Shown: in pieces, positions 10,807 through 23,075 of the stretch
Numbering within the stretch: the first letter of the stretch is position 1
How the letters are laid out: each line of letters opens with the position of its first letter
Assembly (NCBI GenBank): GCA_002573585.1
Contig: PDNB01000126.1
Span: 1-64,000 of the forward strand
DNA: 64,000 nucleotides
From: Helicocarpus griseus UAMH5409
Lineage: Eukaryota; Ascomycota; Eurotiomycetes; Onygenales; Ajellomycetaceae
Reading direction: 5' to 3'
Translations under genes and position numbers: made by a program
Notes under the pieces: model-generated
Databases searched by the model: none
What the model was told of the DNA's origin: nothing
The model's input: only the letters and a program-made list of their open reading frames with translations

Positions 10807-12293
10807 ATGGCTACTCAAATCACTCCCTCCAAACAGGTATGTTCTCCCGGCCCCCCGCTACTCCCCTCATTGGCGACGCGTCCGAGGTGATTGAGGTGAC
10901 CGTGTCAAGCTAACGGGTTCATGCAGACTGCTTCCTCTCTTGAGAACCTCAAAATGAATGAATCTCCTGCTAAAAAGCTTAACTTCGAGCCTACGGGCAA
11001 GGAGAACTCCCTCACCCCCGTCCCTCTCGTCCTCGATTCCGGCCTCCTTAAGAAGCAAGCTGCTGCCGTGAAGAAACAGCAGGACGAGGAAGAGAAGAAA
11101 GTCGCTCCTGGTATCAAAGACATAGAGGCAGACGAGCCATTGTTACAGGAGAACCCTCACAGATTCGTTCTTTTCCCTCTCAAATATCACGAGGTATGCT
11201 CCCAGGCCCCTCGACGCGTCACGCGTAAAGTGTTTTTTTTTTTGTCCAAAGCACGCCAACGAAAGCTAACTCAACTCGACTCAATTATAGATCTGGCAAA
11301 TGTACAAGAAAGCAGAGGCGTCTTTCTGGACTGCGGAAGAAATTGATCTATCAAAGGATCTTCACGACTGGAATAACAGGCTGAACGATGACGAGCGCTA
11401 CTTCATCTCACATGTCTTGGCGTTCTTCGCCGCGTCCGATGGCATTGTCAACGAGAACCTTGTCGAGCGTTTCAGCGGAGAAGTCCAGGTCCCCGAGGCT
11501 CGCTGCTTCTACGGCTTCCAGATTATGATGGAAAATATTCACTCAGAAACCTACTCTCTCCTCATTGATACCTACATCAAGGAGCCAAAGCAGAGAACCT
11601 ATCTGTTCGATGCCATTGATACCAGTACGGACCCCAATTCCTAGTTTTGAAATAATAACTCAGCTCACGCGTCGTTTAGTTCCCTGCATCCGCAAAAAGG
11701 CCGATTGGGCCATCCGATGGATTCAAGATAAAGAATCCACCTTTGCCCAGCGTCTCGTCGCGTTCGCTGCTGTCGAAGGTATCTTCTTCAGTGGATCCTT
11801 CGCTTCGATCTTCTGGTTGAAGAAGCGTGGCCTCATGCCCGGTCTTACCTTCTCCAACGAGCTCATCTCCCGTGATGAGGGTCTTCATACTGACTTTGCC
11901 TGCCTCCTGTTCTCTCACCTGCGCCATCGCCCCAGCCCAGATGCTGTCGAGAAGATTATCACAGAAGCTGTCACTATTGAGCAAGAGTTCCTCACCGATG
12001 CTCTCCCAGTTGCGCTTCTAGGAATGAACGCCAAGCTCATGTGCCAATACATCGAGTTTGTTGCCGATCGTCTTCTTGTCGCTTTGGGTAACAAGAAGGT
12101 CTACAACTCCACCAACCCATTCGACTTCATGGACAACATCTCCCTCGCTGGCAAGACCAACTTCTTCGAGAAGCGTGTCGGTGACTACCAGAAGGCCGGT
12201 GTTATGGCAAGCACCAAGAAAGATGCCGCACCCGAAAATACGGAGAAGCAGATTGAGAATGGAGGTGCTTTCACCTTTGACGAAGACTTCTAA
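10807..12293 (+). CDS. RNR2: Ribonucleoside-diphosphate reductase small subunit (R2)
   Basis: Four exons (10807-10836, 10927-11193, 11291-11624, 11680-12293) give 414 residues. The protein is the class Ia R2 subunit that holds the di-iron centre and tyrosyl radical needed to make deoxyribonucleotides. Seen directly: the radical-Tyr region EARCFYGFQIMMENIHSE, iron ligands in DGIVNENL, MENIHSETY and SRDEGLHTDF, and the C-terminal FTFDEDF tail that docks on the large subunit. The N-terminal ~80 residues are variable and Lys/Glu-rich (PAKKLNFEPTGKENS), as in other fungal R2 proteins. All introns are standard and the gene appears intact and functional. Confidence 0.96.
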
Positions 12294-13040
12294 ACCGCTC
12301 GCCCCACGGCTTATTTCCTTTGGATAGACTGTCCTCGTATTTCTTATTTCTTCCCGCGCTTGACGTCTGTGACGCATATACCCTTTTCTTCTCCACTTCC
12401 AATCATCTCCAACGCGCCAACTTCAGAATCTCCGGTCGACCTTTTGTTTTAGACTGGTCTGTACTTCTATCTGTGGCTTTTGTGCATCCCTTTTTCCCCT
12501 CGGACATTGACTCTACGACTGCATCGTTTATGTTTTTCTTTTTCTCCCCCTCTTGGCTGGTTTTTATGGCAGTTCTTATGTATGGGTCACGGCGTTATGT
12601 TTGCTCTGTTTTCGCTGCATTATGTCTTTTCTATTTGCTCAAAGTAGTTCTGAAGGCAAGACTTTGGAAATTTTTGGCAAAAAGCACGGGATAGGTGGAG
12701 TTCAAGGGAAATCTACCTGCCTTGTGTATATCTATAATCATTAACAATCGAATAATATTGCCATTAATCTGCCTTTCACTGTCTGCACCAAATCCAGTGT
12801 AGATTCAGATTTTCGAGCTAAAAGCTTGATACTTCGTGTGATTATATTTGACGATTTATGCGCAGTCTTGCCTGATGGCAGTGATATAAAATCTAAACAG
12901 AAATGAGATCAAACGATCATACCCATAGGTACCTCAGCCATGTGTCCTGACAAGTGCTAACAGATCGGCCTCCCAAAACACATCCATGCATTCAATACTT
13001 CGTATCCCGCATCCGGCGTACACATCAAACCCCATTCACC
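12294..13040. other. Convergent 3' regions of RNR2 and the SRP gene
   Basis: About 750 bp between two convergent genes. The T-rich stretch 12300-12760 is probably the RNR2 3' untranslated region; open frames in it have no family features. No terminator or small RNA was recognised. Confidence 0.45.
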
Positions 13041-13661
13041 CTACTTCTTGCCCTTGCCTTTCTTCTTCCCCTTCCCTCCACCACTCCCGCTCGGCCCCTT
13101 CCCACCCGCCCCATTCGCGCTCACAGGGGCCGCAGCAGGTACAGGCGCATCTGCCATCTCTACATCCCCCGATGGCGTTCCCGCACCTGCCGCAACAGCC
13201 ACGGTCTCAACAACCGGCGCCCCGCTAGCTAACTTCCCCAGGCCGGCGATCAGCCGGCCGATCTCTGCAGCTTTGTTGGTGCGGTATTTTAGACAGATGC
13301 CGCTGGTTGGGTGGTAGGTTTTGAGGGTTAGGGTTGCGGGGGTCGCTGTTGGTGTTGATGCGGAGGTTGTATCTGTTGCGGTGGTGGTGGTGGCTGGTGT
13401 GGAGGGTTTTGGTTTTGCGCTGGCGGATGATGTCTTCTTGGAGGAGGGGTAGGAGTATTTCGTTGTTATTCTGGTCTGTGAGGGCGGAGCGCGGGGTTGT
13501 TAGTTAAAATATCAATTGGCGGAGTAGAGCGGGGGAGGGGGACGAAAGATGAAAAGGAGAGTGTAGGTTCAACATTGCGCGCAACATACTGAGTCGGGGT
13601 ACGCCTCCAGCAGAAGCGCTGACTGCTCCAGGTATTCCTGTGAGGTGGGTAGGTAGGGCAT
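13041..13661 (-). CDS. Signal recognition particle SRP9/SRP21-type subunit
   Basis: Two exons (13661-13590 and 13475-13041) give 168 residues. The SRP9 fold is split around a low-complexity insert: MPYLPTSQEYLEQSALLLEA and TRITTKYSYPSSKK form the first half, and ATLTLKTYHPTSGICLKYRT with NKAAEIGRLIAGLGKLASG the second. Fungal SRP21 proteins are longer than animal SRP9 in just this way. The C-terminus is Gly/Lys-rich and ends KGKKKGKGKK, suited to RNA contact. The protein is expected to act in the cytosolic SRP that targets secretory proteins to the ER. The insert is built of Thr/Ala/Pro (about residues 33-65). Identification rests on pattern memory. Confidence 0.75.
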
Positions 13662-14681
13662 GGTTGTATGGAACTCTTTTCTCCCTCTAGCTTGCTAGTC
13701 CACTCCGTTTGCTGTCGTCCCTCCAATTCCTTGCCAGTACAGTATAGTAATGCCACTTATTTTAATATTTCAGCCGGGAGGTAGAATATCGGTTCTATCA
13801 ATTGAGTAGCTCCGGGGCCTGGAGGTTTCGCGCGAGCAGACGTCAATCTGTGACGCTTGGTGTAAGACGGGCCACAGTAACTTTAAAGGCTGGGCTTGTA
13901 TATTTGATAGCTGGATTTAGTTGTATAACGTGTGTGCTGCCTCCCGCTATATGTCCCGACAGAGAGCACTTCGAAGGCGGAGTGGGATGTAGTTTTCGGA
14001 GTTTGTGTCAGGTACTAGGAACAACTGCGAAAATGTGTCAGCAGCGGCTGGCAAATTAATTTCAGATAAACAGTCGTACCGGGTGATGTATACCTATGAC
14101 TGGCTATTTCTTGCCAGCTTGTGTGTTATGGAGCGGTTGAAGGAGCGGTGTCAGTGTTAGAGTCGCATATTGGGGACGGAAGAAGGTTGTGTGGGGAAAG
14201 GGAAACGTTAAAAAAGAGCCGCATCCAGCGTCGAGGCCAAAACTTCTCCGTATCACAACTCGAACCAGCCACCTATATGGATATGCTCAAAGTCCCTATC
14301 TATAACTTACTATCTAGGCACTGGTGCACTTGCTAATTGTTCAAAGCTAAAAGGAACCTTAAACCCCAGGGAAAATGTATATCTTTTCAGATACTATCGT
14401 GCAAGTAGTACGACTGAATGTCAAGGTCAAGACAGGTCCAACAATTCTAACAGCATGACATTGTCTTGGAACTGTCAAACATGCGGATTGGAAGCCCTGC
14501 CCTTAAGAGTTGGCCCCTTTGATCGGTTTCTTCCACGCCAACGCCCCTGTACAACCACAGGGACACTGCTATAAACCACGCCATCCTCCCCCGCACGACT
14601 TCGTCAAATTGCCAGCCATCAAAAGGAACTAATAACTACACTCTGCGGATCGGTACCATTTTGCCAAAAAATTGTGTCTTC
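13662..14681. other. Intergenic region
   Basis: About 1 kb with no supported gene. It includes the presumed promoter of the SRP gene on the left and of the DPP III-like gene on the right. Short open frames near 13800-14050 and 14120-14336 have no recognisable features. Confidence 0.45.
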
Positions 14682-17150
14682 ATGGCATCCAATTCATCGA
14701 TCGTCAAGTCGCTATCATGCTACATATGCTACCTTGACGCCAGCAGGGCGTTTGAGCGCCTGTCCACACAGGAGAAGCTCTATGCCCATTATATGGCCCG
14801 GTAAGATAATTACAGTCGGCCCATACTCTATGTGTATACAGCTCTGATCTGTCATGTTAAGAGCTGCCTGGAACGGGTCACGCATAATAATGCGGCAGGT
14901 CTCGCCAGAGTCTCAGTACATTTTTGATTTCATCCTAGAGACGTACCGGGCTTGCGACGGAAATTGGGAGCTTCTCGCAGAAAGCGTCAGTGTTGGCGAT
15001 GAAGCGGTCGAAGGATTCCTAGATTATGCTGCCGTCTTCCTCGCAAACCTCGGGAATTACTATGTACGTCTCGAAGTCCTTGTCTTTTATATACTAAACT
15101 CATCGCGGAGAATAGGGCAAAGGTGACCAGAAATTTGTTCCTGCGATCTCCCTAGGTGATCTTAAAAAGATTGGAAGTATCAGCAACAGAGCAAAGGAAT
15201 TGCACCAAATTTTGGGTGCGAGTATATACCAGATACCTCCATACAATCTCGGATTTCCTAGCGACACTGCCCAGAGCGCTTATTATCCAGGCGATCAGCA
15301 GATTAGCAAGGATGAAATTGGCAAAGTTAGCAGAATACTGGAACAAAAAGGGATTTTCCCAGAAAATACCAGAATCCAGAAACTCCCGAATGATAGCAAA
15401 AAAATCATATTCCACGTTCTCAAGGCCTCCGTCGGCAAGGATGAGAACCCTATACCACTATTTTTGGGAGGCGACTTCGAAGTATATCTCCTTCGTGGTG
15501 ACCATGCAGCCCAGCTCGGGAAAATATGCGAAGCCCTTGAGGAAGCAACAAATACGCAGCTACTACTCTGCAGAAACAGACGATTTCGAAATATATTCAG
15601 AGTTTTACCACAGGATCAATGGACGCTTACAAAGATTCCCAGATATCATGGGTTCAGGACAAGAAACCTGCCGTTGAAACAGTTATTGGCTTTGTTGAAC
15701 CATACCGCGATCCATACGGTATCCGCGCTGAGTTTGAGAGCCTCGTTGGAATTGTTGATCCAGACGAAACGAAGGTCTTGACAACATTGACTGCGGAATC
15801 AACAAAGTTTATTCGTCGTTTGCCGTGGACAATAGGCTATAGCGAGGATGAGAACAAGGGAAAGGGCCCCTTTGAAAAGGACTTATTTGAACCCCCGGAC
15901 TTTACCAGTCTTCAAGGTATAAAACATCCTGAAGCAAAAGGCAAAGCAATCATGCTAACAATTCGGACTAGTACTCGCATACTGTTCTAGTATCATCTTC
16001 CTCGGTATCAATCTGCCTAACGTAAGTACTGTACAATGGTGCTGTCCATGCAGCATTCCTCCCCCCTGAGTTAAGCGAGACCATATCTAATTCTTTAAGC
16101 AGTTCAACGATATTCGACAGGACGAAGGATTCAAAAATGTTCTTATCAGCAACAGACAAAAGCTCATCCCCAATCCGCCTAGCGTTTCCCTTCTAGAGCG
16201 ATGCGAGATCGAAGCATTCGATGCCCATAAAATCGCTGCATGGCGTATCCAAATCATCATACATGAACTCTTCGGGCATGGTACATCAAAACTTCTCACG
16301 GAAACGGCTCCAGGACAATACAATTTTGACTTTGAGCATCCGCCCATAAGTCCGCTAACCGGACAGCCAATTACTACATGGTATCGTCCAGGACAAACAT
16401 GGACCGGAGTTTTTGGGGGCCTTGCAACGACTCTGGATGAATGTCGAGCTGAGTGTGTGGGATCGTACTTGATGGCAGACAAAGATCTCCTTGCTATCTT
16501 TGGCTGTACGGATGAGAGCGAAATTAAAGCCGAGGAATGTAAGTACCATTTTTCACCTCCGATCCTCGAACACTTTCCAGACGCTTACAATATTTGCAGT
16601 AACTTACAATATATACCTGAGCTTGGGCGTCATTGGACTTCAATCTTTAAAAAACTATGTTATCGAAACCAAAGTGAGTCTTCCCCACAAAACGGACAGT
16701 GCAATATCAGAAATGCTAAAAATCGGGATCGAATAGAAATGGGGACAAGCCCATGACCGAGCCCACTTCGCCATGTTCCGCACTCTTCTCGCGGCAGATA
16801 ACGGCAATTTCATGACCGTTTCTCACGATGTCGAAACTGAGCGTTTGACCGTCCGCATCGATCGTTCCAAAATCCTTTCGCACGGTAGGCCAGCAATTGG
16901 GGAACTTGCCATGGAACTACACATTTATCGGTGCACGGCCGACGTAGATCAATGCAGGGAATTCTACGAAGAGCTCACCCGAGTTGACGGAATATTTCTG
17001 ACTTATAGGGATTTGGTTTTGAAGAAGAAATCTCTGCGTGATAGTTTCGTTCAGGCGAACACAGTTGTAGTTGATGGCATTGTTGAACTCCGGGAGTATG
17101 AGCCTACAACCAGAGGGGTGGTTCGGAGCTGGGCTGAACGTGGCGTGTGA
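14682..17150 (+). pseudogene. Dipeptidyl peptidase III (M49) copy with a one-base frame break
   Basis: Exons 14682-14800, 14862-15063, 15116-15916, 15972-16021, 16103-16538, 16600-16673 and 16737-17150 join in phase and cover the whole M49 family, which removes dipeptides from peptide N-termini in the cytosol. The zinc motif reads HELFGHGTSKL (HEXXGH kept; HELLGHGSGKL is usual) and the third-ligand region LDECRAECVG is present; the substrate region SPESQYIF and the FVEPYRDPYG segment are also clear. Within exon 3 the frame shifts by one base at about 15548-15552: upstream the reading ends ALEEAT, downstream it resumes KYAATTLQKQTISKY, and family alignment needs no gap. So either this copy is a young pseudogene or one base is missing from the assembly. 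Motif drift relative to typical DPP III suggests a divergent second copy. Confidence 0.82.
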
Positions 17151-17580
17151 ATGAGACCTTGAGCTCAACCTACTGCAGTGGTATTGTGTCTTTGTGATAG
17201 CTGCTTACGAAGGCAAGACGTTTCCTAAACATTTCAATAGGTCTGATTTATAGTCTTAATTGGCAAATTCGATTGATTACAAGGATGAAGCCTAGCCCAT
17301 TTTCTCTGGATTCTTTATATCGGGATATGCAGTTAACCTACAAGCTCTCTGTCATAAACTATTGGGACGCTATCGATTGCATGGCTGAAAGATCTGAGGT
17401 CATTGTATATGGAAACAATTAATCAACTAAATCAATAGAGCATGGAAGGGAATACCAAGTCATGGTGTGCGTTACATGTTGCTCTCCCGAAGAGTCTCTG
17501 CTATGAAATCCCGACAAAAGTAACGCCGCTGAACCTTAACCAGGTATAAAAGGAGGTAAGTCTCTTTAAACTCTCGCCTT
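17151..17580. other. Convergent spacer
   Basis: About 430 bp between the ends of two convergent genes. AT-rich, no gene or repeat seen. Confidence 0.45.
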
Positions 17581-19330
17581 TCACGGTTTTTGCGACCCAG
17601 CCAACTGGGCAGCTTGAAGCACAGTCTGAGCAAGTGACAAAATAATACCTAACCCACCGAATATTATAACAGCCCAGAACGTATACCACTGCGCCGAGTC
17701 TCTTTTATCTTTCCAAATCTCCCTCCATCCCCGGGGCTTGAAGTTAGCCACGTGCTGCTGTAGGCTCGCAATCCGACTCCTTAACACCGGGAAGTCTCGT
17801 CGAAGTCGGTAGAACTCGCGCTCTTTAGTTGGTGAGGGCAACGTGAAGGATTTGTTACAGCACAGCTGCTGTAGCAAGAGGTCGTGTTCTTCAGGCTTCA
17901 TGCCTTCAAACACGTGCAATGATTGGAACAGGCGCCTAGAATCCTTGGACTGACCAAACAAAAGACGATACGATAGGAGAATCTCATGAAGAAATTGCGT
18001 AACCTCGGTCTTTGATGCCCAGTTTTCGTTGTCACCGCATACCGCCGCGCAGCTGGGTAGGTCTGTTAGCACGACTTCGCGAACGACGATATGGAAGGCG
18101 TGCTTACCCATGTATGACACCATTGGCTTCATGCTCTGGCGATATATTCGCCATGCAAAATGACGGATAACGGAAAAGAAACATGGTATTAGTCGCCTTG
18201 TCAAATTCCAAATGCGGCGCAATTACATCTACCCACTTAATCTTTATTTGTGCCATGGAGTGAAGCAACGAGGCGTTGAACTGGCTGGGGTCGACGACGG
18301 ATATATTCTCGAACGCGCCACAGTCTTCCGGATCGTCGCTGATGCACATATCTTCTTTCGGCAGCATGAGCCCGAACCCGAGCAAGAAGTCAGATAAGCA
18401 GCGGGAAGCTTGCGACTGGTCTTGCTTGAGTTTCATAAAGGCCTGTCCAATATAGCCATCTAGAACATCTGCAACTGCCAATTGTTGAGGAGGACACGTC
18501 TGGAAAGCGGCTTGGTAAAGCATCGTCTGCCAGCCTATAATGGCAAACACCAATAACGTTGAAACCTGTTTCTCATCGCAATTACTCATGCCGATGAGAT
18601 CTGATTGGAGTAAACTCGTAGCAATATCGTCAATGCTGTATCCAGATTCGCCCAGTTCTGCAACGTCTCGGAATATTTGCGGAAAAGACCGAAGGCGACC
18701 TGATATGGAGGATGGTAGGTTCTGAAGCTGACGATTTAACCATCCACTGTACCATTGAATAACCCCATCAACATTTGGTGATGTTGCTGTCTTGGTTGGC
18801 CGGCCATTGGGGAATACAGAGAGAATATAGTCTTTCCCAGATGTGACCGCATCGTTCAGGGGAATGTCTACGCGCCTATCAGCATATCAACCAACTGTGA
18901 ATCCAAAGGAAATGGAATAATCCAAACCGTCTGGAGTTCTATTTTTCTGCTCTGTCGCGAGAACCATGAAGATCGAGAATATTGTGCAAGAACCGGATGT
19001 AAGGCTCGATTTGAAAGCGTTATTGAAGCAGATATGTATCTAGAACCAGCGCGTTCTCATCCAAAGAACACAAATATCCAGGTCTGATATAAGTCTGTTG
19101 GAGGGTGTCCGAGTGCGAACGGGGGACCTCACCTTTCTACCCGTCGTCCATTACCCGTCCGCAGCCTCCTCCCCTAAGGTCGCTTACCTGGAGTGAAAAC
19201 CGCGTGAGATCAACAGTTACCCTGCTTCCGTGCCTGTTGATGTTTGCTGGGTGACCAGTAATAATGTGTGGAGATATTATTAACAGTGATCAGCCACCCC
19301 TAAGGACTTGAGTTGTTCTGATAAGCGCCG
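17581..19330 (-). pseudogene. Membrane-anchored fungal protein of unknown function, frame broken
   Basis: The last two exons are clear (ending 18108, then 18052-17581). They encode a helical protein with KIKWVDVIAPHLEFDKATNT, a SYRLLFGQSKDSRRLF segment, and one C-terminal membrane helix (WYTFWAVIIFGGLGIILSLA) after a basic WREIWKDKRDS stretch. This tail is common in uncharacterised fungal proteins, but I know no function. The coding frame continues upstream of the first Met at 18589 to about 18880 (VDIPLNDAVTSGKDYILSVF). There it meets a problem: the neighbouring frame reads TVWIIPFPLDSQLVDMLI and appears to join it one base out, near 18875-18879, while the direct in-frame continuation hits a TGA at 18887-18889. 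Two further upstream exons (to about 19330) are tentative and no convincing start was found. Confidence 0.55.
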
Positions 19331-19825
19331 GCACTACTGCGTGCGGGGAGCCGCAACCCCTGGCTCAGTCTAAAGCCTCACTCCATGCTGCCCTTTGTGG
19401 TTCCACAACATCCCTCAACTCCTATTCGACATGCACTGCTTTAAAGCCTTATCAGTGCATACAGACACCCCTGTACGTAATAGCGGCATGATTTATCAAA
19501 TGTTTTAACAAAGGGCGCGGGGTAGCAGCTGGTTGTTTAACTGCTCGCCTATGGCTCTCAAATTTCTTTAAGCGGTCTGGATACTGCGGATGTCTTCTAG
19601 CGAACTTTTCTTTTTTTATACGGGTCTGCCACTGCTGGAGGCGTCCTGCTTTTTCTGTTCTTCCGCTGTTTTCGCCGGAAAACAAGTCTTAACTTAGCGG
19701 TAACAAAACTTGAAGTGTTCAGGAATCCTAAGTCCAAAAGAGATGGCGGAGACCAAGGGGTAACACAATTTCCATTGATCAGGCACAATTTACTATTGCT
19801 GACTTGATTAAGACCTGTATCGCAG
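19331..19825. other. Spacer and presumed promoter of the NLR gene
   Basis: About 500 bp in which the true first exon of the NLR gene may lie. An ATG with short reading (MAETKG) occurs at 19743 next to a GT donor, but its phase does not fit the next exon. No repeat seen. Confidence 0.35.
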
Positions 19826-22800
19826 GAATGCCAGAGCCCACTCATTACCAAAGCTCTTGATCGGTATCGTGCCGAATTAAACGATGGCGGCGATGCTATC
19901 CTCGAGGTTGACAACCTCGAGGATCTCCTCAATCAAGCTAGATCTTTTGAACCAAAAGGGTCTAGAGTCCCTAAACAATCAACACCATTTGACCGACTGG
20001 AGCCCATTCTATCTTGCTTCAATGACTTTGCTGCTGTCATGGCTGTTTGTTTCGGAGCTCAGCCGAAGATTACAGGCATTGTATGGGGAAGCATACGGAT
20101 AATTCTAATGGCATGCCCTCCCAAATATCATCAAACTAAAAGGTGTTGAAATTAATATATGCGGGCAGTTGGCCTCTCCCTCCAAGGATATCCTAAACGA
20201 TATACTTGATATGCTGGAAGAGATAAGCTCTTCACTTCCCAGATTTACAACATACGAGAAAACCCTCCCAATTGACGATGCGTTTGAATCTGCCTTGATA
20301 GAAGCCTACACGGAGATCATATGTTTTTGCGCTCGAGCTATCAATTTCTTTCGCGCCCATCCTCATCGTGAGTTCGCTCGCTCTTGCGGAGTACTCTTCG
20401 ATTACAGACTAATAAATTTAGATCCCTTGGTTCAGAAGGCTTGGCCCCAGTTTCGTAACGACTTTCACAAAACCATCAAGCGACTCAGGCGCCGCACACA
20501 AATTGTCGAAGCAGAAGCAGAGGCCGCACGGATGCGCGTTGACAACGAAAAACATGCCGAGCTGCTATCGCTTATGAAGGCCTTCAAAGCAAACAATATC
20601 CACGACAATGTGCTGCCATGCTACCACATTCCATATGGGATTAATGAACGAGTAATCGGAAGAGAAAACGAGCTGAACCAAGTTGCTGATGCGTTAGACC
20701 CTCATAAAGGTAGCCGTCAGTCTAGATCTTTAGCATTATACGGAATGGGTGGAGTAGGGAAGACTTCGATTGCCCTCCAATATGTGAATAACGCTCGTAA
20801 GCAGTACGACGCTATATTCTGGATCTCTGCGGACAATGGTGTCAAGATGCTGCAGGATTTTCTCGAAATTGCCCAGAAACTCAACTTGGTTCCCAATGAT
20901 CGAAAATCAGAAGATGCTAACACTGCCATGTTCAAAGTGAAAACTTGGTTGAACGACACAGGTGAGCTCTAAACATCCTAGCAACAAGGTTCTAGTAAGG
21001 TTTGCTGATCATAAAATAGATTGTCGTTGGCTTATTGTTTTCGACAATGCCGATGATCTGGATATACTAACCCAAGCTTGGCCTGGAAGTGCCCCGGGTT
21101 CTATCTTGTTGACTTCAAGAGATTTCACAGCTGCTTTCAGTCCAGCCTCGGCCGGTTTGGCCGTCCAGCCTTTCGACGATGCGGTAGGTAGTGTTGCGTT
21201 CTTGGAGCTGCTTAATCAACCTAATTCTACTGGGCCCAACCTCGAGCTTGCTCGAGAAATAACCCATAGGTTGGGAGGGCTTCCTCTCGCGCTCCGCCAG
21301 ATAGCCGGATTCATTGTAAAGCAAAGGCTCCCTCTGAGCAATTTCTTGTCACTCTATGAACGAAATTCAGCCAAAATCCATACTAAAAAAGCAGGACCAA
21401 GCGACTATCAACATACGATAAGCACTGTCTGGAGACTTTCCTTTGGCCAATTAAGCGGAAATTCGATCTTGTTGCTGAAGCTACTCGCCTTCTTTGACCC
21501 AGATCGCGTTGATGAAGCGATCCTACAAAGTTTTCAAGCGCCACTCGTGGCAAGCGGGGAGTTTGACTTCTTACAGGATGAAATGGAGTAAGTGCCTAGG
21601 TGTTATGTACCCCTTTTTAGATCCCCCATTCCCTGTTTACACGCCCTTATTGAGCTGCGGTTTACGACTAGTTTCTTGGAAGCGAAAGAATCCCTTCTGC
21701 GTGCCGCATTGGTTGATAGATCAGACGAGCCGTCGTTTCTTTCTGTACATCGGCTGGTCCAGGGAGCGGTGATGGAATATTTGACTTCTCAAGACAGAGA
21801 AAAGTACATGGGCCAGGCAATTCAACTTCTTGGAGCTGCCTTTCCTTGTCCATGGAAGTCTGGTCCGGGATACACCTTTACTTCCTGGGACAAGTGCAAA
21901 GTGTGCCTACCTCATGTCCATTTTCTAGTTTCCCAAAAGCAAAAGAATGGGGTTCGGGCAACTGACCAGGATATGTTTGTAGAACTGCTCCTTCGTTGCA
22001 GTTGGTGAGTTAACCGACATAGCTCTATGCGAATGAGGTTTTAACATACGGGCAAGTTTCTCCACGAGTGTGAGAGGTGCCACGAAGCCTTACCACTTGC
22101 TCGTCTGGCTCTGGAGGCGATCACAGACAAATCCTCGCTTCCATATGCCCAGGGGATTGACATACTGGGAGTCATCTTGCTCGATACTAACCACCCAAAA
22201 GAAGCATTAGAATGTTTCAACACATGTTTGGCCATTCGACAAACGCTCTTGTCGCAGACGGACCCATTCTTAGCCTCTGCCCTCAATCATGTGTCGCTAG
22301 CGTACACCGAATTAAGAGACTTTCAGCAAGCGGCTTTATATCAGCAGCAGGCCATGGATATCCGCTTGGAAATCAATAGCCCAATGATTGGGAACTCATA
22401 CAGCAATATGTCCAGTATTCTTCTGGGAATGGGAAAGCCAGATGATGCTGAAGTGATGCTTTTGAGATGCCCCTCTCTCAAGAATATGACAGACGAAAGC
22501 TTTTTACGCACAGATAACCCGCGTTTTTCAAGGTACGCCCTCGTTTTAAATCGGGGGGAGCATTCTTATCTGACAAACTGCCAGTGATATGGTTCTCTTG
22601 AGCAGAATTTGGATTTCAAAGGGGCGGTATGAGGACGCTCTCCGCCTAAGGTCAAAAGCTCTCGCGTTCCGCCAAAAGACCTTCGGAGACAAATATAAGA
22701 CTTGCGATTCGCTTTACCAAATTGCGGATCTGCTCTCTCATCGTGGAGATTACGCATCTGCAGTGTACGCAGCCCCAGACAGCTGCCCTCGGGACTTTTT

Positions 22801-23075
22801 TCTTTGCTTGTGCTGACCATATGACCGACAATAGTGATCTTCTCGAGAAGAGCCTTACGTTTTTGAAACGCCTCCCGGAATCGGAGGGCTACATCGGGCG
22901 CGCTTATTTCAAATTGTCACAAATTCATACGAAGATGGGATCGGATATGGACACGCAGAAACAGTGCAAAGAAGCTGCTATTTCTTACCGCTCCAAGGCC
23001 TATACAGATCTCAATCCCGGGGATGATTATTCTGAGGAAAGCTTTAACTTGCTCGTTCCATGGATGTTGTGGTAG
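19826..23075 (+). CDS. NOD-like receptor: DUF7708-type N-terminus, NB-ARC, TPR repeats
   Basis: Exons 19826-20110, 20169-20961, 21020-21587, 21672-22004, about 22057-22534, 22586-22762 and about 22838-23075. The N-terminus (ALDRYRAELND, FNDFAAVMAVCFGAQPKIT, IVWGSIRIIL) matches fungal DUF7708. The NTPase has a P-loop GMGGVGKT (20742-20765), Walker B CRWLIVFDNADD, LLTSRD sensor and the GGLPLALRQIAG motif, so it should bind nucleotide. TPR-like helices follow (HPKEALECFNTCLAIRQTLL, GRYEDALRLRSKALAFR). Such proteins are candidate sensors in fungal non-self recognition. Three oddities: no start codon in phase was found, the first intron uses a GC donor, and the 22005-22056 intron closes one base short of the frame that continues WFLHECER-like. 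A downstream acceptor near 22074 would close the phase but lose conserved residues. Confidence 0.8.
20111..20168 (+). other. Putative GC-AG intron in the NLR gene
   Basis: The exon ends CTAATG and the next base pair is GC (GCATGC) rather than GT; the acceptor is GCGGGCAG. Removing 58 bp joins RIILM to LASPSKDI in phase, as the family requires. The donor lacks the strong AG|GCAAGT context of typical GC introns, so it may be a mutated GT donor in a decaying gene. Confidence 0.5.

Noticed and set aside
12320..12744. Open frames of 124 and 63 codons after RNR2
   Set aside because: Hydrophobic, T-rich translations directly downstream of the stop; better explained as the RNR2 3' untranslated region.
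14255..14280. CTCGAACCAGCC resembling the 3' half of a minus-strand tRNA
   Set aside because: The stem bases do not pair and no cloverleaf is possible.
15428..15560. A short intron to explain the DPP III frame slip
   Set aside because: The only GT...AG pairs nearby are too short (about 17 bp) or remove conserved residues; family alignment needs no gap here.
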